Positions 43,692-49,610 of a stretch of 49,610 nt of DNA are shown one piece after another. The DNA lies in the NCBI GenBank assembly GCA_020633555.1, contig JACKDL010000039.1:1-49610 (forward strand), in the 5' to 3' direction. The DNA is from Myxococcales bacterium (lineage in GTDB: Bacteria > Myxococcota_A > Bradymonadia > UBA7976 > UBA1532). Position 1 is the stretch's first letter, and each line of letters begins with the position of its first letter. The translations under genes were made by a program, and so were the position numbers. A model generated the notes under the pieces. It made no database searches, had not been told where the DNA came from, and was given only the letters and a program-made list of their open reading frames with translations.

Positions 43692-44472
43692 GGTTTCGGG
43701 CCTCGGCCGCCTCGTCCGAGCGGGGCGCCTTCTCGATGAGCTGGCGGGCGATCCGCACCGCCGCCTGCTGGTGCGCGCGGGCCTCGTCGGGCTCCAGCTT
43801 CGCGAGCTCCAGGTGGGTCTTCACCAGGAGCCACGCCCCCCGGCGCCAGCGCGAGGGCACGTCCTCGAACTCGGCCACGACCTTCTCCAGGCGCCCCTTC
43901 GCGGAGCGTGGCCGGTCCTGGGTGAGGTAGAAGCCCGCCACGTACATCTCGTGATCGGCCAGCTCGGTGCGGCAGGCCACGATGCGACCGCGAGCGTCCT
44001 TGATGTGCTCGTCCTGCGGGAAGCGCTCCACATAGCGCTGGAGCGCCCGCAGAGCGTCCTTGGTGGACCCCAGATCCTTCTCGTGGGAGGGCGGGAACAG
44101 CACGAAGTCGCTGGGGACCTGCTCGTGGTAGGCCACGCCGATGCGCCACATCGCGTAGGGCACCAGGCGGTGGTTGGGCCGGGACTGCACGAAGGTGCGG
44201 TAGGCGTCGATGGCCTCGATGTACTTCGACTGCTGGAAGTAGGCGTCGGCCATGCCCACCTCGGCCAGCGCCGCGTACTTGCTGTAGGCGAACTTGTTCT
44301 TCACGAAGGTGAAGTGCTTGACCGCCTGGAGGTAGTCCTCGTCGTCCAGCGCCTCTTTGCCTTGCTCGTAGCGGTGGCGGGCGGTGCCGGCGTAGGAGGG
44401 CGGCGGCGGGCTGCCCCCACAGGCCACGAGGGACGCGACGAGGGGGACCAACATGAAGAGCGTGCGCAGCAT
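43672..44472 (-). CDS. bamD: Outer-membrane assembly lipoprotein BamD
   Basis: 266 residues, the usual length. Lipobox SLVACGG (Cys18), followed by tetratricopeptide-type helices: YEQGKEALDDEDYLQAVKHF is the first TPR pair and AFYLTQDRPRSAKGRLEKV-like helices follow. BamD is the essential lipoprotein of the BAM complex for beta-barrel insertion. No Shine-Dalgarno is seen; a -10-like TACCCA lies 7 bases before the ATG with TTGTGG 17 bases further up, so the transcript may be leaderless. The 3' end overlaps the convergent PPIase gene by 20 bp. Confidence 0.9.
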   Translation of the reverse strand: MLRTLFMLVPLVASLVACGGSPPPPSYAGTARHRYEQGKEALDDEDYLQAVKHFTFVKNKFAYSKYAALAEVGMADAYFQQSKYIEAIDAYRTFVQSRPNHRLVPYAMWRIGVAYHEQVPSDFVLFPPSHEKDLGSTKDALRALQRYVERFPQDEHIKDARGRIVACRTELADHEMYVAGFYLTQDRPRSAKGRLEKVVAEFEDVPSRWRRGAWLLVKTHLELAKLEPDEARAHQQAAVRIARQLIEKAPRSDEAAEARNLIGAAG

Positions 44473-44479
44473 GGGCGGG

Positions 44480-44508
44480 TGGGTAGCAGAAGCCATCGGC
44501 CACCACAA
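44480..44508 (-). promoter_or_regulatory. Promoter of bamD, likely leaderless
   Basis: TTGTGG-N17-TACCCA on the minus strand, 7 bases before ATG 44472 with no ribosome site. Same -35 and spacing as pyrC. Confidence 0.45.
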
Positions 44509-44577
44509 CTGCGGGAGCGTTGACCTGCCTTCCCCGGATTTGGCAAACAGCCTCGCCGCCTGCGCCGGAGCCCCACG

Positions 44578-46563
44578 ATGATGCGAGCCCTGATCTGCCT
44601 CGTGCTGGCCCTGCCGGGCCTTGCGCACGCCTTTGGCACGCTGGACGGGGACCGTTCCCGCTGGCTGGCCAACCCCACGTTCCGCATCGGCCGGCTCTCG
44701 CGGGACGTGCCCGCCGACGCCGCGCGGGCGGCCATCCGCGCCTCGTTCAACGCCTGGAACGCCGTGCAGGGCTCCACCCTGGCCTTCCGCGAGGTGAACC
44801 AGGGCGGCGACATCACCGTGGACTTCAGCGATCCGTGGCCCGCTGAGTATGGCCGCTTTGCGGCCGGGGTGACGCTGACGAGCCGCGCAGGCGGGCGCAT
44901 CAGCCGCGCCACCATCGAGTTGAATCAGCAGAATTTTCAGTGGACGACCGGGGGACCGGATCCGCGCCTGACCGACATTCAGGGCGTGACCACCCACGAG
45001 GTGGGGCACGCCATCGGCCTGGGCCACAGCTTCCGCCGCGACGCCACCATGTACTGGACCGGCGGCGACGTGGAGCTCCGCGACCTGTCGGCCGACGACG
45101 AGCGGGGGCTGCGCTACCTGTACGGCGCAGGGGGCGAGGGCGTGCTCTGCGACCAGTGCGAGAGCAACGACGACTGCGCCGGGGCGGCCATCTGCCTGGG
45201 CCTGGAGGCCGACCGGGCCTTCTGCGGGCAGCCCTGCGCGGGGGGCTGCCCGGCCAACTCGGCCTGCTTCGACCTGCGCAACGGCGGCACCTCTTGCGCG
45301 CCCCTCGCCCGGGTGTGCTCCGACGACGCCCCGGTTGAGTTGGAGGTCGGCGACTACTGCTTCGGCGCCGAGCAGTGTGCTGGGGGCGCCCAGTGCGTGC
45401 CCACCCCGGACTCGGCCCGCTGCGCCGCCGAGGGCGCGGCCGCGTTCGGTGATCCGTGCGTGGGCGACTTCGAGTGCGCCAACGGGTTCTGCCTGCCGCT
45501 CGATGACCAGGTGGCCGTGTGCGCCGCGGAGTGCGACCCGGCCCGGCCCCGCTGCCCGGGTCAGGCGCCCTGCGTGGAGACGGGTGACGCCGAGATCCCG
45601 GGCGTCTGCGTGCCCCCGGGCGACGTGCCCGAGGGGGGCCTTTGCGCTGGGGCCGACGCCCGCTGTGGGGCCGACCTCATCTGCCTGCTGGAGTCGGCTG
45701 ACGAGGGCCGCTGCCGCCGCACCTGCGATCCCTTCGGCGTGTGCCCCGCCGGGCGGGGCTGCACGCCCCTGGGCGACGACTCGTGGCTCTGCCTGCCCAC
45801 CGATGGCCCTGCGGCCGGGCAGCCCTGTGCCGCCAACGGTCTTTGCGCCGGCGGCAACCTGTGCCTGCCGGTGGACGGGGGCCCCGGGATCTGCGCGCAG
45901 GTGTGCGATCCCGGTGGTCAGCGGGCGCGCTGTGCGGGTGGGCGTACCTGCCGAGACTTCGGGGACGGGCTGGGGCTCTGCTCGCCCGGCGCCGGCGTCT
46001 TCGAGACGCCCTGCGATACCCCCTTGGAGTGCGCCTCCTTCGTCTGTGTGGCCGTGGACGACGGAGGGCTCTGCAGCGAGGCCTGCGCCCGCAGCGCCGA
46101 CTGCCGGGACGGCTGGTTCTGCAGCGGTGGCGCTTGCTTCCCCCGGGATGAAGGCGGTGCCGGCGGCGCAGGGGGCGCCGGCGGATCCGGCGCCGGTGGA
46201 GCAGGCGCGGGTGGTGCGGGCGGCGTGGGTGGCGCAGGCCCTGGCGGCGCCGGCGGCGGCCTGCCGGCCGAGGACCTGGGCGTCGGCGGGGCCGGCGGCC
46301 AGGGGGGCGCCGGGGGCCAAGGGGGGTCGGGCGGCTTCCCCGGCCTGGGCGGCGGGCCCGCCGACGATCGCGACGGGGGGGCTGGCGGCCCTGGCGTGGT
46401 TGTGGTCCGCAACGGGGGCGGTGGCGGCGGCGGATGCGAAGCTGCAACCGACGCCCCGCTCGATCTACAGTGGCTGCTGTGGGTGGCGGTCGCCGCCCTT
46501 GGGCGTCCTCGTCGACGCCGTGAATCCGACGCCGAGGCCGCCGTCGGCGGGCCCCGGAGGTGA
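44578..46563 (+). CDS. Matrixin-like metalloprotease with Cys-rich repeats and MYXO-CTERM tail
   Basis: 661 residues. A signal peptide (AHA-FG, near residue 18) precedes the metzincin domain (about 25-180) with the zinc motif HEVGHAIGLGH (H140, E141, H144, H150) and a Met-turn (M158 in ATMYW). Then about eight EGF-like Cys-rich repeats (about 190-515), a Gly/Ala stalk (about 520-605), and a C-terminal GC-x-hydrophobic-PRRRR tail of the MYXO-CTERM type, although its hydrophobic core is short and followed by an extra 15-residue tail. Secreted, surface-held protease. GGAG 8 bases upstream supports ATG 44578. The stop precedes the next gene's Shine-Dalgarno. Confidence 0.88.
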   Translation: MMRALICLVLALPGLAHAFGTLDGDRSRWLANPTFRIGRLSRDVPADAARAAIRASFNAWNAVQGSTLAFREVNQGGDITVDFSDPWPAEYGRFAAGVTLTSRAGGRISRATIELNQQNFQWTTGGPDPRLTDIQGVTTHEVGHAIGLGHSFRRDATMYWTGGDVELRDLSADDERGLRYLYGAGGEGVLCDQCESNDDCAGAAICLGLEADRAFCGQPCAGGCPANSACFDLRNGGTSCAPLARVCSDDAPVELEVGDYCFGAEQCAGGAQCVPTPDSARCAAEGAAAFGDPCVGDFECANGFCLPLDDQVAVCAAECDPARPRCPGQAPCVETGDAEIPGVCVPPGDVPEGGLCAGADARCGADLICLLESADEGRCRRTCDPFGVCPAGRGCTPLGDDSWLCLPTDGPAAGQPCAANGLCAGGNLCLPVDGGPGICAQVCDPGGQRARCAGGRTCRDFGDGLGLCSPGAGVFETPCDTPLECASFVCVAVDDGGLCSEACARSADCRDGWFCSGGACFPRDEGGAGGAGGAGGSGAGGAGAGGAGGVGGAGPGGAGGGLPAEDLGVGGAGGQGGAGGQGGSGGFPGLGGGPADDRDGGAGGPGVVVVRNGGGGGGGCEAATDAPLDLQWLLWVAVAALGRPRRRRESDAEAAVGGPRR

Positions 46564-46568
46564 TTGTG

Positions 46569-47138
46569 ATGCGATTCCTGGCGATCCTGGCGCTCATCCT
46601 CGGCGTGGCGGCCCCCATGGCCCACGCCACCATCGTCCAGCAGCTTGCCGTGGAGCAGATGGCCCGCGAGGCCGACGTGGTGGTGCACGGCAAGGTCACC
46701 CACCGCAGCTCGGCGTGGAACGCGGAGAAGACGCGCATCTACACGGTGACCGAGGTGCAGGTCATCGATCCGGTGAAGGGGCCGCACGCAGCCGGCGCCA
46801 CCATCCGCATCCGGCAGCTCGGCGGCACCGTGGACGGCATCACGCAGAGCATCGTCGGCAACGCCCGGCTGCGGGCCGACGAAGAGGTGGTGCTCTTCCT
46901 CGACTACGACACCGAGAAGGGCCTGCACTATGTGGTGGGCATGGCCCAGGGGAAGTTCGCGGTGGACCGGCGTGAAGGGCCGGCCGTGGTGGCCCGCGAC
47001 CTGGCGGGGCTGGCGCTGGCTGATCTGGACAAGGGCGGGGTCACGGGCTTGCAGCACCCGAAGGCGGGGCCGCAGAAGGGGCCGGAGCTGGACGCCTTCA
47101 AGGCGCGCATCAAGGCAGCGTTGGCCCCGAAACCGTGA
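46569..47138 (+). CDS. Exported protein, companion of the matrixin
   Basis: 189 residues. A signal peptide (AHA-TI, near residue 20) is followed by a beta-rich domain (LAVEQMAREADVVVHGKV, then IYTVTEVQVIDPVKG) like the small secreted proteins often encoded beside matrixin-type proteases in this group of bacteria. Family name not recalled. GGAGGTGA, a near-perfect Shine-Dalgarno, sits inside the end of the previous gene 5-8 bases before ATG 46569; this supports co-transcription. Its 3' end overlaps the convergent lipoprotein gene by 29 bp. Confidence 0.75.
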   Translation: MRFLAILALILGVAAPMAHATIVQQLAVEQMAREADVVVHGKVTHRSSAWNAEKTRIYTVTEVQVIDPVKGPHAAGATIRIRQLGGTVDGITQSIVGNARLRADEEVVLFLDYDTEKGLHYVVGMAQGKFAVDRREGPAVVARDLAGLALADLDKGGVTGLQHPKAGPQKGPELDAFKARIKAALAPKP

Positions 47139-47778
47139 TCTCGGCGCGGCAGAGCGCGCCGCCCACGGGCTGCCCGTCGAGCACGAGCGCCTGACGCCCG
47201 GGCAGCACGGTGACGGCCGAGAAGGCCACCTCCCCCGCCACCACCTGCGCCACCTGCCCTCGGGATCCCCACCGCAGCCGGATGGGCTCACCGTCCGCCA
47301 ACCCTTCGACGACCGCTGTCACCCCGATCTGGATCCCCGCCTGGGGCGCCTCGTCCTCCCGCGCGGTGATCCGGGCGCCATCCAGGGGCGTCAACACCCG
47401 GATCGCACAGGTGGGCGTCGGGGCCGGCTCCGCGGGGCGCGCCGGCGCAACCACAGGGACCGTCCGCGGCCCGTCGGCCGGGAGCTGTGCGGCCCCCAGG
47501 CGGGCATGGTAGGCCAAGGTGGTCCCGGGCTCCGCCGCCGGGAGGCTGCCGAGCCAGACCCCGCCCTCGAAGCTCAGCGGGCGCTCCACCGGGGGCTCAT
47601 CCCCCACCGCAGCGAAGAGCCTGGGCGTGCCGGCCTCGGCGACGATGGCCACGCGCCATGGCCCGGGCGCCACCGCCTGGCGCCGCGGCCCCTCCAGATC
47701 CACCAGGCCCGGGGCGGGGGCCTCGGCGCAGCCCAACGCCAACGCCAAGGGAAGCAGGAGTGGCCGCAGGTCGCGCAT
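47110..47778 (-). CDS. Lipoprotein with Ig-like repeats
   Basis: 222 residues. Lipobox ALALGC (Cys17). Two beta-sandwich-like segments (about 35-110, with LAYHARLG, and about 130-215, with CAIRVLTPLDGARIT) separated by a Pro/Ala linker, and one Cys pair. Bacterial Ig-like or carbohydrate-binding folds are possible. ATG 47778 gives the lipobox; the longer upstream frame runs through a promoter. A candidate -10 6 bases before the ATG and no Shine-Dalgarno suggest a leaderless mRNA. Confidence 0.7.
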   Translation of the reverse strand: MRDLRPLLLPLALALGCAEAPAPGLVDLEGPRRQAVAPGPWRVAIVAEAGTPRLFAAVGDEPPVERPLSFEGGVWLGSLPAAEPGTTLAYHARLGAAQLPADGPRTVPVVAPARPAEPAPTPTCAIRVLTPLDGARITAREDEAPQAGIQIGVTAVVEGLADGEPIRLRWGSRGQVAQVVAGEVAFSAVTVLPGRQALVLDGQPVGGALCRAEITVSGPTLP

Positions 47779-47784
47779 GGGCCC

Positions 47785-47814
47785 AGCGTGCCCGCCGCCG
47801 GCGAAGCCCGTCAA
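47785..47814 (-). promoter_or_regulatory. Promoter of the Ig-like lipoprotein gene, likely leaderless
   Basis: TTGACG-N18-CACGCT on the minus strand, with the -10-like hexamer 6 bases before ATG 47778. The -10 is poor; the -35 is good. Confidence 0.35.
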
Positions 47815-47831
47815 CACGGGCTTCGGGCGCG

Positions 47832-47860
47832 TTGACACCGCCACGGGCGGGGGCTATCAC
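47832..47860 (+). promoter_or_regulatory. Promoter of the coiled-coil protein gene
   Basis: TTGACA-N17-TATCAC with textbook spacing, followed by GGAGG before GTG 47891. It is back to back with the divergent lipoprotein promoter. Confidence 0.55.
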
Positions 47861-47890
47861 CCCCGGACCGCCGAACCCCCGGAGGCCGCC

Positions 47891-49610
47891 GTGTCTGATT
47901 CCGCTGTCCTGCTGGTGCGCGCCGTGGCGCGGGCATTCGCCGATGGGCGCCGGGTGGTGCTGTGCGGGGCCGACTTCGAGACCCTTCAGCTCCTGGCCGA
48001 GGCCGAGGTGAAGGAGCTGGTGGCCGTGTTCCCCGAGGCCGATCCCGACGCGCCGGCGGGGCAGACGGCGGCGGGGGCCCCGCTGAAGCTGCGCCCCGAC
48101 TTCCGGGAGCGGGCCAACAGCAAGGACCTGGTTGTGGATCCCACCGGCGAGGCGCCCGCGGACGAGGTCGCCCGCCTGTTGAAGAAGCAGGGGGTCTACC
48201 TGACGGCCGCCCGCGGCCCTGCGCTGGAGGCCATGACCCACGTCACGGCCGTGGGGGCGCGGCAGGCGGCGGCCTTGGTGGCGGGCCATGGGGGCCAGCC
48301 CCGCGCCGTGGTGCTCGATGGCGGCACCACCGCCGAGGTGGAGATCTTCCTGGGCGCCATGCACGCCCCGATCGCCGCGCCCGCGGTGGTGTGCACGGTG
48401 CCGCACCCTGCAGGCGCGCCCAGCGCCGAAGACAGCGCCGCGCTGGCCGACGCCCACGCACAGGCAGCCGAGGCGCAGGCACACCTGCTCGAGGCCATGG
48501 CCCGTTTCGACGCCCTGGAGCAGCAAGCGGCCGAGGCCGAGGGCCACCGTGACGCCGCGCTGGCCGCGGCCGGCCAGATGCGGGACCGCGCCCAGGCCGC
48601 CGAGGCAGCGCTGGAGGAGGCCGAGCGGGCCCAACAGGCGGCCGAGCAGGGTCGCCGGGCCGCCGAAGCTGCTCTCGCGAAGGCGCAGGGCGAGCTGGCG
48701 GCCGTGGCCGCGAAGGCCGCCGAGCACGCCGAGCTCGAGCGGGACTACGAGGCGGTCCGCCAGGAGCTGGCCGAGCGGCGGGTGGCGGACAAGCGGGCCG
48801 ACGCCGTGCGGGCGCGCTTCGAGCAGGCTCGGGCCGCCATGGCCGCTGAGGTGGCCAGCCTGAAGGACCGCCTGCGCGCGGTGGACGAGCCGGCGGCCGA
48901 TGTCGAGGCGCTGGCCACCGAGCGGGACGCGGTGCGCGGCCTGCTGGGCGACGTGCTGGCGGCCTTTGGCGAGGTGCTGGGCCGGGCGGCGCCGGCGCAC
49001 CCCACCGGGGCGCCCCCCCCGGTGAGCGACGCGGCGGCCGTGGAGGCCTGGCTCGACACGGCCCGCGAGGCGGCCAACCGGGCGGGCGCCGCACACGCGG
49101 CCGAGGCGCAGGCGCTGGCCGCGCTGCGGGTGGCCCACGAGAACCTGGGTCGGCGAGCCCGGGAGCTGGGCGCGGCGGTGCAGGTGCTGCGCGCCGAGGC
49201 TGCCGAGGCCACGCCGCCGCCCGCGGCGGCCGCCAGCGCACCGAGCGACGAAGCGCTGCAGCTCCAGGTGGAGGCGCTGCAACAGGTCCTGGTCGCCGAG
49301 CGCAAGGCCCACGCGGCCGCCCGCGCCGCCTGGGACGATCAGCGGGTCGCCGCCGAGGCCGCCCTGGGCGACCGCGACACCCTGCGGGCGCGGCTGGGCG
49401 AGGCCCGGCGCCAGGCCGCGCGGGCTGAGCTGGGCCGCGCTGCGCTCGAAGAGGCCGGTCGCCGGCTGGAGCAGGAGCTGGCCCTGCGCACCGCCCGCGC
49501 CGCCGACCTGCAGGGCATGCTGGCGGCCCACGAGCGCATGCACGGCTTGCTGAACAGCGCCCTGGCCGAGGCCGAGCAGCGGCGGGATGTGGCCGAGGCG
49601 GGCCGCCGAC
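47891..49610 (+). CDS. Long coiled-coil protein, N-terminal part (runs off the right edge)
   Basis: 573 codons are inside the window and the frame stays open to the last base. Residues about 1-170 form an alpha/beta domain (VLLVRAVARAF, RRVVLCGADFETLQLLAE, VVLDGGTTAEVEIFLGAM) with strand-helix alternation like a Rossmann or degenerate methyltransferase fold, though no cofactor motif is visible. From about 175 onward it is almost continuous Ala/Glu/Arg/Leu coiled coil with short Pro breaks near 350-385 and 435-455. The layout recalls myxobacterial motility and polarity scaffolds such as AglZ or FrzS, which have an N-terminal signalling domain and a long coiled coil; this is a comparison, not an identification. 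No signal peptide. GGAGG precedes GTG 47891. Confidence 0.75.
   Translation, partial: MSDSAVLLVRAVARAFADGRRVVLCGADFETLQLLAEAEVKELVAVFPEADPDAPAGQTAAGAPLKLRPDFRERANSKDLVVDPTGEAPADEVARLLKKQGVYLTAARGPALEAMTHVTAVGARQAAALVAGHGGQPRAVVLDGGTTAEVEIFLGAMHAPIAAPAVVCTVPHPAGAPSAEDSAALADAHAQAAEAQAHLLEAMARFDALEQQAAEAEGHRDAALAAAGQMRDRAQAAEAALEEAERAQQAAEQGRRAAEAALAKAQGELAAVAAKAAEHAELERDYEAVRQELAERRVADKRADAVRARFEQARAAMAAEVASLKDRLRAVDEPAADVEALATERDAVRGLLGDVLAAFGEVLGRAAPAHPTGAPPPVSDAAAVEAWLDTAREAANRAGAAHAAEAQALAALRVAHENLGRRARELGAAVQVLRAEAAEATPPPAAAASAPSDEALQLQVEALQQVLVAERKAHAAARAAWDDQRVAAEAALGDRDTLRARLGEARRQAARAELGRAALEEAGRRLEQELALRTARAADLQGMLAAHERMHGLLNSALAEAEQRRDVAEAGRR

Overview
The window is very GC-rich DNA with short gene gaps. 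It looks like a chromosomal segment from the Myxococcota (or a close deltaproteobacterial relative). The evidence is two C-terminal MYXO-CTERM-like tails (35491-36516 and 44578-46563), several lipoproteins with Gly/Ala-rich stalks behind the lipidated cysteine, a CarD/CdnL-type regulator, and an adjacent pair that recalls the myxobacterial MXAN_2561/MXAN_2562 families. I see no rRNA, tRNA, CRISPR array, phage gene, transposase or plasmid function. The content is mostly housekeeping plus cell-envelope genes.

Layout. 1-2.4 kb: edge of a lipoprotein gene and an M15-peptidase lipoprotein. 2.4-8.1 kb (minus): a 1421-residue polytopic membrane protein coupled to a Baeyer-Villiger-type flavin monooxygenase. 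8.2-9.2 kb: pyrC. 9.3-10.3 kb: an unknown lipoprotein. 10.3-12.7 kb (minus): an operon of alkyladenine DNA glycosylase, RsmC-like rRNA methyltransferase and RsuA-like pseudouridine synthase. 12.8-17 kb: an exported beta-helix protein facing a large metal-binding, Gly-rich lipoprotein whose frame is broken three times at homopolymers. 17-20.3 kb (minus): a YdeP/FdhF-type molybdopterin oxidoreductase coupled to a membrane protein. 20.6-21.4 kb: a gene-poor stretch containing a MITE-like inverted-repeat element. 21.4-22.4 kb (minus): a crotonase and a small HMA metal chaperone. 22.5-26.1 kb: two overlapping MuiA-like (DUF4139) genes. 26.1-29.8 kb: a ThrE-type exporter, a ZIP-like/His-rich/CSCG-permease fusion, and a convergent Fur-family gene. 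29.9-33.2 kb: a DUF2252 lipoprotein, outer-membrane barrel and lamin-tail lipoprotein operon. 33.2-35.3 kb: a Gly-rich lipoprotein divergent from an aspartate-semialdehyde-dehydrogenase homologue that lacks the catalytic cysteine. 35.5-38 kb: MYXO-CTERM protein, beta-barrel, truA. 38-41 kb (minus): DUF4398 lipoprotein, OmpA/TSP3 lipoprotein and barrel-like protein. 41.1-42 kb: carD and a small helical protein. 42.1-44.5 kb: a parvulin chaperone convergent with bamD. 44.6-47.8 kb: a matrixin-like protease and companions. 47.9 kb to the right edge: a long coiled-coil protein that runs out of the window.

How it works together. Outer-membrane and surface biology dominates: BamD, a SurA-like chaperone, an OmpA peptidoglycan linker, beta-barrels, surface-anchored proteins and about ten lipoproteins. 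Operons are tightly packed, with many ATGA/GTGA four-base stop-start overlaps that imply translational coupling. Promoters that can be read follow TTGAC(A)-N17/18-TAnnnT. In about seven genes the -10 element lies only 6-8 bases before the start codon with no Shine-Dalgarno, suggesting leaderless mRNAs. Points most worth following are the leaderless promoter set, the inverted-repeat element at 21230-21395, the promoter-embedded operator at 40999-41033, the metal-transporter fusion at 27486-29369, and the DUF2252 surface operon at 29881-33154.
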